Source: Myxococcales bacterium (GTDB taxonomy: Bacteria; Myxococcota_A; Polyangia; Polyangiales; Polyangiaceae). Taken from it: 49,330 nt of DNA. Where the stretch lies: NCBI GenBank assembly GCA_025351875.1, contig JANXVA010000005.1:1-49330 (forward strand). The letters run 5' to 3'. Position numbers and translations under genes: made by a program. The notes under the pieces were generated by a model, which saw only the letters and a list, made by a program, of their open reading frames with translations, did not search any database and was not told where the DNA came from. This document shows, one piece after another, positions 43,012-49,330 of this stretch (the stretch's first letter is position 1; every line of letters begins with the position of its first letter).

Positions 43012-43017
43012 TATCCC
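43012..43017 (+). promoter_or_regulatory. -10 element of fumC
   Basis: TATCCC ends 5 nt before the ATG at 43023. No Shine-Dalgarno is present. Confidence 0.45.
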
Positions 43018-43022
43018 GGGCC

Positions 43023-44414
43023 ATGGGCAACCGCATCGAGACCGACAGCATGGGCAACGTCGAGGTGGCCGCGGATCGGTACTGGGGAGCCCAGACCCAG
43101 CGCAGCCTCGAGAACTTCAAGATCGGCGGTCACCGCTTCGGCAGGCCCGTCATCGGCGCGTTTGGCGTCGTGAAGATGGCCGCAGCGCAGGTCAATCGTG
43201 ACCTCGGCAAGCTCGACGCGAGCCTCGCGGCCCTGATCGCGGAGGCCGCCGCCAAGGTCGAGGCCGGCGATCTCGATGACCATTTTCCGCTCGTCGTGTG
43301 GCAGACCGGCAGCGGCACCCAGACGAACATGAACGCCAACGAGGTCATCGCGAACCTCGCCAACGAGATCGGCGGAACGCCGCTCGGGAGCCCGACCAAG
43401 GGGCCGATTCATCCCAACGATCACGTCAACATGTCGCAGTCGTCGAACGACGTTTTCCCGACGGTGATGCATGTCGCTGCGGCTTCGCGCATCGCGCATC
43501 GACTCGTGCCCGCGGTCGCGCGCCTGCGCTCGGCGATCACCGACAAGAGCGAGGCGTTCGCGGACGTCGTGAAGATCGGGCGCACCCACATGATGGACGC
43601 GACGCCGCTCACGCTCGGTCAGGAGATGAGCGGCTGGGCCGCGCAGCTCTCGTTCACGGAGAAGAAGCTCACCGAGGCGCTCGACGGGCTCCTCGACCTC
43701 GCGCTCGGCGGCACCGCGGTCGGAACCGGGCTCAACACGCATCCGGAGTGGGCGCCGCGCGTCGCTGCGCGGATCGCCGAGCTGACCGGGCTGCCCTTCC
43801 GCACCGCGCCCAACAAGTTCGCGGCGCTCGCCGGTCACGAGGCGATCGTCGCGGCGAGCGGCGCTACGCGCGTCCTCGCGACCGCGTGCATGAAGATCGG
43901 AAATGACGTGCGGCTCCTGGCGAGCGGCCCCCGCTGCGCGATCGGAGAGCTCGTCCTACCCGCCAACGAGCCGGGAAGCTCGATCATGCCCGGCAAGGTG
44001 AACCCGACCCAGGCCGAGGCGCTGACGATGGTGTGCGCTCACGTGATGGGGAACGACGTCGCGATAGGCATCGCCGGAGCCAGCGGTCATCTCCAGCTCA
44101 ACGTTTTCAAGCCGATGCTGATCCACGATCTTCTCGAGAGCATCGACCTCCTCGCCGACGCGTGCGACAGCTTCCGCGAGCATTGCGTCGTCGGGCTCGA
44201 AGCCAACCGCGAGACCATCGCCCGTCACGTCAGCCACTCGCTCATGCTCGTGACGGCGCTCGCGCCGCTCATCGGGTACGACGCCGCGGCGAAGATCGCG
44301 AAGAGCGCCCACGAGAAGAATCTACCCCTCAGGGACGCGGCGCTCGCCTCCGGGCTCGTCACCGCCGAGCAGTTCGATGCCCACGTCAGGCCGGAAAAAA
44401 TGGTGCGTCCGTGA
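43023..44414 (+). CDS. fumC: Class II fumarase
   Basis: 463 residues, the standard length. It hydrates fumarate to malate in the TCA cycle as an iron-free tetramer. [13 protein letters not shown] (about 98-110), [12 protein letters not shown] (about 138-149), [12 protein letters not shown] (about 186-197) and [13 protein letters not shown] (about 318-330, the fumarase/aspartase signature) are all intact. ATG 43023 gives the family N-terminus RIETDSMG. Its stop codon TGA and the map stop on the other strand abut without any gap. Confidence 0.98.
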   Translation: MGNRIETDSMGNVEVAADRYWGAQTQRSLENFKIGGHRFGRPVIGAFGVVKMAAAQVNRDLGKLDASLAALIAEAAAKVEAGDLDDHFPLVVWQTGSGTQTNMNANEVIANLANEIGGTPLGSPTKGPIHPNDHVNMSQSSNDVFPTVMHVAAASRIAHRLVPAVARLRSAITDKSEAFADVVKIGRTHMMDATPLTLGQEMSGWAAQLSFTEKKLTEALDGLLDLALGGTAVGTGLNTHPEWAPRVAARIAELTGLPFRTAPNKFAALAGHEAIVAASGATRVLATACMKIGNDVRLLASGPRCAIGELVLPANEPGSSIMPGKVNPTQAEALTMVCAHVMGNDVAIGIAGASGHLQLNVFKPMLIHDLLESIDLLADACDSFREHCVVGLEANRETIARHVSHSLMLVTALAPLIGYDAAAKIAKSAHEKNLPLRDAALASGLVTAEQFDAHVRPEKMVRP

Positions 44415-45176
44415 TCACAACGCCGTGAGGATCTCGCAGCCGTCGGCCGTGACGATGACCGTGTGCTCGAACTGCGCGGAGAGTCGGCCGTCGGCCGTCA
44501 CGACGGTCCAGCCGTCGTCGAGCATCTGAACCTCTGCGCTCCCGAGGTTGACCATCGGCTCGATCGTGATGGCCATGCCGCGCTTCAGGCGCATGCCGGT
44601 ACCTCGCGTCCCGGTGTGAGGCACGTGCGGATCCTGGTGCATCTTTCGACCGATCCCGTGGCCACCGAAGTCGCGCACGACAGAGCATCCCTCGCGACGG
44701 GCGAGCTCCTGGATCGCCGCGCCGACGTCGCCGAGGCGCGCGCCGTCACGGACGACGGCGATGCCCGCGTCGCGGCACCGTCGAGCGACGTCGACGACGT
44801 GCAGCGCCTCGCGCGATGCGCTCGCCTCGCCGCCCACGACGAACGTCGCGGAGGTGTCGCCGTGGTAGCCGTCGATACATGTCGTCACGTCGACGTTGAC
44901 GATGTCGCCGAGCGCGAGCACCTCGCCATGCGACGGGATGCCATGGCACACGACCTCGTTCTTGCTGGTGCACACCGCCGCCGGAAAGCCGTGGTAACCG
45001 AGCTGACTCGGCGTGCCTTTGCGTCGCGCGGTGTCCTCGCGGACCCATGCGTCGATGACCGCCGTGGAGATCCCCGCGCGGATGCGCGTGCCGATCAGCG
45101 CGAGCGTCTCGGCGGCGGCGGCTCCCGCCACGCGCAGCCTGGCGACGGCGCGCGCGTCGTGGATCTCGATGGCCAT
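44415..45176 (-). CDS. map: Methionine aminopeptidase type I
   Basis: 253 residues. It removes the initiator Met from new proteins. Metal ligands are in place: DVTTCIDGYHGDT (two Asp), GGHGIGRKMHQDP (His), ITIEPMVN (Glu) and FEHTVIV (Glu). YHGFPAAVCTSKNEVVCHGIP is the substrate-pocket signature. ATG 45176 fits the family N-terminus; an upstream in-frame TTG at 45212 would add 12 residues. The stretch GGGTATTGG (about 45209-45217) could be the -10 region, which favours ATG 45176. There are no ribosomal genes next to it, so this may be one of several map copies. Confidence 0.95.
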   Translation of the reverse strand: MAIEIHDARAVARLRVAGAAAAETLALIGTRIRAGISTAVIDAWVREDTARRKGTPSQLGYHGFPAAVCTSKNEVVCHGIPSHGEVLALGDIVNVDVTTCIDGYHGDTSATFVVGGEASASREALHVVDVARRCRDAGIAVVRDGARLGDVGAAIQELARREGCSVVRDFGGHGIGRKMHQDPHVPHTGTRGTGMRLKRGMAITIEPMVNLGSAEVQMLDDGWTVVTADGRLSAQFEHTVIVTADGCEILTAL

Positions 45177-45273
45177 GGGGGAAGCGTTCGCGGGTGGCGC
45201 CTGCGCGTCCAATACCCTTTCGATCTGAGCCGGGCTTGCGCTAGGGCGCCGGGTTCTGTCAGGCTTCTCCTCG

Positions 45274-45537
45274 ATGAGCCTCGCCCAGATTCGCTATTTC
45301 GTCGCGGTCGCCGAGGAGCGCAACGTCGGTCGCGCCGCGCGCCGGCTCCACGTCGCGCAGCCGCCCATCAGCCGTCAGATCCGCAGCCTCGAGGAGGAGC
45401 TCGGCTCTCCGCTGTTCCGCCGCACCCCGCGCGGCATGGATCTCCTTCCGGCAGGCGAGGTCTTCCTCGAGCACGCGCGGGGCATCCTCGTTGCAGTGGA
45501 GGTCGCGACCGACGCCACGCGACGCGCCGGGTCGTGA
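45274..45537 (+). CDS. HTH-only LysR-type protein
   Basis: 87 residues, only the LysR winged-helix DNA-binding domain and linker helix: LAQIRYFVAVAEERNVGRAA, LHVAQPPISRQIRSLEEELG, LFRRTPRGMDLLPAGEVFLEHA. The effector-binding domain (about 200 residues) is absent and the downstream sequence shows no continuation in any frame before the next gene. It could be a true mini-regulator, able to dimerise through the linker helix, or a truncated gene. The DNA-binding domain itself is intact. Confidence 0.8.
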   Translation: MSLAQIRYFVAVAEERNVGRAARRLHVAQPPISRQIRSLEEELGSPLFRRTPRGMDLLPAGEVFLEHARGILVAVEVATDATRRAGS

Positions 45538-45571
45538 CCTCGATCTCTCACGACGAGATCGCTCGCTGACG

Positions 45572-46018
45572 TCAGCGCGGGGTCGTCGGGTTCGCGCCCC
45601 AGAGCTCGACCTTCGCCTTACCTCCACCGGGGAGGTCGCGGTACTTGAACTCGACGCGCTTGATGACGCGCTTGTTGCCGGGCAGGTCGATGACGCGGCT
45701 GCGCGAATCCTTGCTGAAGACGACGCGCGTGTTCGGCTCGAATGTCTCGCCATTGCCGAAGACCACCTTGATCTCGAACATCGCGAGGGCGCTGCCGTCC
45801 ACCTGGATCTGGATCGCGGTGAAGGCGCCGTCGTCACGTCCGACGTGGATGACGTCCTTGTCCGCCTTGGCATCGACGTGGCGCTCCCCGAGCTTCTCCC
45901 ACCGGTACTGCGATGCCTGATGCGGGGCCGGCGTCGGGTCGGCCTGCGCGACCGCGGGGGATGCCATGAACGCCGCCATGAGGGCGACGGTGCTGAGGAG
46001 GATGTTCGACTTGTTCAT
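45572..46018 (-). CDS. Secreted DUF2541-like protein
   Basis: 148 residues. Sec signal peptide ILLSTVALMAAFMASPAVAQA. The mature part reads WEKLGERHVDAKADKDVIHVGRDDGAFTAIQIQVDG, then FEIKVVFGNGE, then SRSRVIDLPGNKRVIKRVEFKYR, which follows the plan of DUF2541-type periplasmic beta-sandwich proteins; the DUF number is from memory. AGGA is 7 nt upstream of ATG 46018. Its sigma-54-like element is among the closest to consensus in the window, and it is divergent from a sigma-54 activator gene, so it may be a direct target. Confidence 0.8.
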   Translation of the reverse strand: MNKSNILLSTVALMAAFMASPAVAQADPTPAPHQASQYRWEKLGERHVDAKADKDVIHVGRDDGAFTAIQIQVDGSALAMFEIKVVFGNGETFEPNTRVVFSKDSRSRVIDLPGNKRVIKRVEFKYRDLPGGGKAKVELWGANPTTPR

Positions 46019-46070
46019 TGTTTTTCCTGGTGGTTAAGCGCGACGAAACCGCCGTGTGCTCGGTGAAGAA

Positions 46071-46086
46071 GCAGGCGCCGTGCCCA
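46071..46086 (-). promoter_or_regulatory. Sigma-54-like promoter of the secreted DUF2541-like gene
   Basis: GGCACG-N4-CTGCT on the minus strand differs from GGCACG-N4-TTGCW at one position, with GG and GC 10 nt apart. The predicted start near 46059 gives a 41 nt leader. Confidence 0.6.
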
Positions 46087-46211
46087 CCGTCGAACCGCAG
46101 AGGAACGGCCTTCTAGGCGGCTCCGGAAACGGATGTGCGGCCACGAAGCCGCCGATCCGCGGCCTCCAGGCCGACCTCCGAGAGAGTGACGATCGACCGG
46201 CGCTGTCGCGC

Positions 46212-46217
46212 TATCAT
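46212..46217 (+). promoter_or_regulatory. -10 element of the FHA-activator operon
   Basis: TATCAT ends 9 nt before the ATG at 46227. Confidence 0.4.
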
Positions 46218-46226
46218 GAGGGCCGA

Positions 46227-47555
46227 ATGCGGAGGGCAAGCGCACGAGCGGAGGATGGGACGGAGGTTCTCGACGTACGCGGTCCGGCGGCCGTTGCGCC
46301 GCTCGCGGCAGCGCTCACCTTCGAGGGGGTGAACGCGACTCCCTCTCGCTTCGTGCTCGAGACCGGCACGTGCGTGGTCGGCTCCGGCGCCGCGAGCGAC
46401 GTCGTGCTCGACGACCCTGCGGTCTCTCGCGCGCACGTAGAGCTCTCGCTCGCTCCAGAGGGGATCGCCATCGCCGATCTCGGTAGCCGCAACGGGACGT
46501 TCTATCTCGGGCAGCGCGTCGCGAAGATCACCCTCACTCCCGGCAGCCGCTTCCAGGTCGGCCGCGCGACCGTCTGCGTCGACACCGACACGGCATCGCT
46601 CGACGTGCCGAGCGGGCGCCAGCGCGAGGAGTACGGCGGGCTCGTCGGTCGCTCGCCGGCGATGCTCCGGCTCTTCACGATCCTCGAGCGGCTCGAGGGC
46701 TCTCTCGTGCCGGTCCTCGTCGAAGGCGAGTCGGGCGTCGGAAAGGAGCTCGTCGCTGCCGCCGTTCACGCTCACTCCGCCGTCGCGAGCGGTCCGTTCG
46801 TCATCCTGAACTGCGGTGCGTTCAGTCGCGAGCTCCTCGCGAGCGAGCTGTTCGGGCACAAGAAGGGCGCCTTCACCGGCGCGAACGAGAGCCGCCGCGG
46901 CGCCCTCGAGATGGCCGAGGGCGGAACGCTCTTTCTCGACGAGCTCGGCGAGATGCCGCTCGACGTCCAGCCGCTGCTCCTCCGCTTCCTCGAGTCAGGC
47001 GAGCTGCGCGCCGTCGGTAGCGACACGTCGCGGACGGTCCGTGTGCGCGTCGTCGCCGCAACGAACCGCGACCTGGAGGCCGCCGTCACCGCCGCCCAGT
47101 TCCGCCAGGATCTCTTCTACAGGCTCGCGGTCGTTCGCCTCTGGGTCCCGCCGCTGCGCGAGCGGCCCGAGGACGTCGAGCCGACGGCGATCCGCCTCGC
47201 CGCGAACCTCGGGATCCCGCCGCTTCCGCCGCACCTCCTCTCACGCCTTCGTGCGCGGACGTGGGCCGGCAATGTTCGCGAGCTTCGCAACGTGCTGCAG
47301 GCGTACGAGGTCCTGGGCGATCTCGCCGAAGGCCCACGCGAAGCGAAGAAGCCGCTCGGCGCCGCCGTCGCCGTCGACCTCGACCGTCCCTACCACGACG
47401 CGAAGGAGGAGCTGATCGAGCGCTTCACTCGTGCGTACATGCAGGGCATGCTCGATCGCACGGGGGGCAACCAGGCGGAGATGGCACGGCTCGCGGGGCT
47501 CGACCGCACGTACCTCGGCCGTCTTCTCAAGCAGCACGGAATCTCGAAAGCATGA
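46227..47555 (+). CDS. FHA-domain sigma-54-dependent transcription activator
   Basis: 442 residues. An N-terminal FHA domain (about 42-120, VVGSGAASDVVL, VSRAHVELSL, IADLGSRNGTFYLG) binds phosphothreonine. The AAA+ domain (about 138-370) has GESGVGKELVA (Walker A), GAFTGANESRRG (sigma-54 contact loop), LFLDELGEM (Walker B) and the arginine-finger region. A Fis-type HTH closes the protein (NQAEMARLAGLDRTYLGRLL). FHA-type activators are common in myxobacteria and answer to Ser/Thr kinases. Its operon encodes such a kinase two genes on. ATG 46227 is chosen for the -10 and because the FHA begins soon after. Confidence 0.93.
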   Translation: MRRASARAEDGTEVLDVRGPAAVAPLAAALTFEGVNATPSRFVLETGTCVVGSGAASDVVLDDPAVSRAHVELSLAPEGIAIADLGSRNGTFYLGQRVAKITLTPGSRFQVGRATVCVDTDTASLDVPSGRQREEYGGLVGRSPAMLRLFTILERLEGSLVPVLVEGESGVGKELVAAAVHAHSAVASGPFVILNCGAFSRELLASELFGHKKGAFTGANESRRGALEMAEGGTLFLDELGEMPLDVQPLLLRFLESGELRAVGSDTSRTVRVRVVAATNRDLEAAVTAAQFRQDLFYRLAVVRLWVPPLRERPEDVEPTAIRLAANLGIPPLPPHLLSRLRARTWAGNVRELRNVLQAYEVLGDLAEGPREAKKPLGAAVAVDLDRPYHDAKEELIERFTRAYMQGMLDRTGGNQAEMARLAGLDRTYLGRLLKQHGISKA

Positions 47556-48481
47556 AGGCCCTTCTCGTCGCTTCCTCCTTGTTCGCTGTGCTCGCGCTCC
47601 ACGCGGGGGCGGCGAGCGCGCAGCCCACGGGCGAAGCGAAGGAGCTCGCGCGTAGCGCCTATGCGCGTGGAGTGAGCGCGCTCGAACGCGCGGACTACGC
47701 GACGGCCGCGAACGAGTTCCTGCGCGCCGACGAGGCGCTGCCGAGCAGCGTCGCGAAGAAATCCGCGCTCGACGCCGCGGTGCGTACGGACGACGCGAAC
47801 CTCGCGGCGCGTGTCCTCAACCGTACGGCGCCGCTCCACGACGACGTCGCGTTCGCCGGGCCGAGACGCGACCTCGAGGAGAGACTCGGTCCGAAGCTCG
47901 CGCGGCTCCGCTTCGAGTGTCGCGCCACGACGTGCACGGTCACCCTCGATGGGACGCGCATCGCCGAGAAGGAGACGCTCTGGCTGACGGTCGGACGTCA
48001 CGTCGCGTCCACCAACGTCGACGGCCTCGCGAGCGAGCGCGCGATCGACGCCGTCGCAGGGAAGCTCGACACGCTCACGCTGGCGCCACCGCCGGCGGCG
48101 CCGGTCGTCGTTGCTCCTCCTCCGCCCACTCCGCCCCCTGCCGAGAGCAAGGGTATTTCCCCCGTGTGGTTCTGGGCCTCCGCGGGCGTCACGGTCGTCG
48201 TCGGCGGCATCGCGACCTGGTCGACGCTCAATCTCCTCTCGAAGCACTCCGACTTCGCGGACGGCAACTGCGCCTCGGTCGGTAGCCCGGGTTGCAAGTC
48301 CATCGCCCACGACGGCAGGAGCGCGGACACTCGAACGGTCATCCTCCTCGGCGCGACGGGTGTGCTTGCCGCGGCGACGGCCGTGACCGGCCTGTTCTTC
48401 GTGCGGTGGCACGACCAGCGCGTCGGCCTCGCTCCGGTGCCGGGCGGTGGCGCCGTCTCGCTCGGTGGCTCATGGCGATGA
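47552..48481 (+). CDS. Secreted PEGA-like protein with C-terminal membrane segments
   Basis: 309 residues. Signal peptide (LLVASSLFAVLALHAGAASAQ), a TPR-like helical region (AKELARSAYARGVSALERADYATAANEFLRADEALPSSV, about 25-65), a PEGA-like beta domain (TCTVTLDGTRIAEKETLWLTVGRHV), a Pro-rich linker, then two hydrophobic segments (about 200-220 and 255-277). It would face the periplasm and could relay a signal to the kinase. The ATG overlaps the activator stop by 4 nt, and its own stop overlaps the kinase ATG by 4 nt, so the three genes are tightly coupled. Confidence 0.82.
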   Translation: MKALLVASSLFAVLALHAGAASAQPTGEAKELARSAYARGVSALERADYATAANEFLRADEALPSSVAKKSALDAAVRTDDANLAARVLNRTAPLHDDVAFAGPRRDLEERLGPKLARLRFECRATTCTVTLDGTRIAEKETLWLTVGRHVASTNVDGLASERAIDAVAGKLDTLTLAPPPAAPVVVAPPPPTPPPAESKGISPVWFWASAGVTVVVGGIATWSTLNLLSKHSDFADGNCASVGSPGCKSIAHDGRSADTRTVILLGATGVLAAATAVTGLFFVRWHDQRVGLAPVPGGGAVSLGGSWR

Positions 48482-49330
48482 GCTTGATCGGCAGCGCGCG
48501 CCTCCTCGGCGAACGCTCGGAGAGCTCGCGCTACGAGCTCATCGCGAAGCTAGCCTCGGGCGGCATGGGCTCGGTCTACGTCGCGCGCTCGCGCGGCGCG
48601 CTGGGCTTCGAGCACCTCGTCGCGGTCAAGCGGCCGCACCCGCATCTGCTCGAGACCTCCTCCTTCAAGGCGACGCTCCTCGAGGAGGCACGGATCGCCT
48701 CGCGTATCAGGCATGGGAACGTGGTCGGCGTCCGCGATGTCGTCGTCGAGGGCGACCTCGTCTACCTCGTCATGGACTACATCGAAGGCGCATCGGTCGC
48801 CCAGCTCGCGGAGCCGACGCCGCAGACGAACGGCCAGCCGCTCGAAGTCCCGGTGATCATCCGGATCTGTCTCGATGCGGCGGCGGGCCTCCACGCCGCG
48901 CACGAGGCCACCGACGATCACGGTCGTCCGCTCTGCATCATCCACCGCGACGTGACTCCCCAGAACATCCTCGTCGGCACCGACGGCATCTCGCGCCTCA
49001 CGGACTTCGGCATCGCGAAGTGCTTCGGCGCCACGAAGGAAGAGACGACGGCCGGCCTCGTGAAGGGCAAGCTCGCGTACATCGCGCCCGAGTACGCGAG
49101 CGGAGCGTCGGTCGACCGGCGCGCCGACATCTTCGGCCTCGGCGTCATGACCTGGGAGCTCCTCACGGGCACACGCCTCTTTCTCGGGTCCAACGACGCC
49201 GAGACGATCAGGAAGCTCCTGATCCTCGACCCTCCTGCGCCGAGCGTGTTCAGGCCTGGGATTCCGCGTGGCGTCGACGCCATCGTTCTCCGCGCGCTCT
49301 CGAAGGACCCCGCGGCTCGCCAGACCACCG
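48478..49330 (+). CDS. Ser/Thr protein kinase, C-terminus cut by window edge
   Basis: 284 codons are visible. Gly loop ASGGMGSVYVA (about 28-38), VAVKR lysine, VMDYIEG hinge, HRDVTPQNIL catalytic loop, LTDFGIAK magnesium loop, YIAPEYASG P+1 segment and the start of the C-lobe are all present, so it should be active. ATG 48478 overlaps the upstream stop (ATGA); ATG 48472 is in the same frame. As the last gene of the operon with the FHA activator, it is the obvious candidate to phosphorylate a partner that the FHA domain reads; this link is inference. Confidence 0.93.
   Translation, partial: MSLIGSARLLGERSESSRYELIAKLASGGMGSVYVARSRGALGFEHLVAVKRPHPHLLETSSFKATLLEEARIASRIRHGNVVGVRDVVVEGDLVYLVMDYIEGASVAQLAEPTPQTNGQPLEVPVIIRICLDAAAGLHAAHEATDDHGRPLCIIHRDVTPQNILVGTDGISRLTDFGIAKCFGATKEETTAGLVKGKLAYIAPEYASGASVDRRADIFGLGVMTWELLTGTRLFLGSNDAETIRKLLILDPPAPSVFRPGIPRGVDAIVLRALSKDPAARQTT

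Noticed and set aside
46040-46053. Second GG-N10-GC element upstream of the DUF2541-like gene
   Set aside because: It matches the consensus poorly and would leave a leader shorter than the ribosome site requires; the element at 46071-46086 is better.

Overview
The window is GC-rich chromosomal DNA. Its gene style points to Myxococcota, class Polyangia or a close relative. The signs are eukaryote-like Ser/Thr kinases with the myxobacterial layout, an FHA-domain sigma-54 activator, many Asp/Pro/Thr-rich lipoproteins, RCC1-repeat lipoproteins, frequent GTG/TTG starts, and long open antisense frames caused by GC bias. Both ends cut through Ser/Thr kinase genes. I see no rRNA, tRNA, CRISPR array, insertion sequence or phage genes.

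Layout. 1-10 kb: a kinase (cut at the left edge), a 14-repeat RCC1 lipoprotein, an OB-fold-like lipoprotein, a two-gene operon of a NOX5-like EF-hand NADPH oxidase and a five-heme cytochrome c lipoprotein, an RCC1 remnant, and aroC. 10-15 kb: a lipoprotein, a membrane protein and the RNA helicase hrpA. 15-20.6 kb: a stress and envelope island with two hemerythrins, a YqjD-like protein, a holin-like protein, a DUF3618 protein, a YflT-like general-stress protein, a BON lipoprotein and a 25-residue membrane peptide. 20.7-30 kb: a SWIM-SNF2 helicase, a Lys-rich mini-protein, a cysteine-free glutaredoxin-fold protein facing a 1-Cys peroxiredoxin, a mobA-like gene and a PolB-like exonuclease. 29-34 kb: an operon with a split rifampicin-phosphotransferase/PEP-synthase-like enzyme and an MFS exporter, divergent from a PhyH dioxygenase. 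34-40 kb: an FGE (SUMF1) pseudogene, a hydrolase, dinB, a Cys-rich repeat lipoprotein and transaldolase. 39.6-43 kb: a nucleotidyltransferase with a small partner, and an operon of cNMP-DUF1003, SurA-N and POTRA proteins. 43-49.3 kb: fumC, map, an HTH-only LysR, a secreted protein with a sigma-54 promoter, and the operon FHA-sigma54 activator, PEGA protein, Ser/Thr kinase.

Two promoter styles can be read by eye. Many housekeeping or single genes have a TAnnnT -10 hexamer 5-11 nt before the start codon and no Shine-Dalgarno, which suggests leaderless or near-leaderless mRNAs. The stress-island genes and the secreted protein at 45.6-46.0 kb instead have GG-N10-GC elements resembling sigma-54 promoters 23-41 nt upstream, with good Shine-Dalgarno sites. 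The FHA-type sigma-54 activator and its coupled kinase in the same window could control this set; that link is inference.

The most interesting units are the NOX5-like/multiheme operon, the predicted sigma-54 stress regulon, the split phosphotransferase with MFS exporter, and an unexplained nested hairpin near 25.0 kb.
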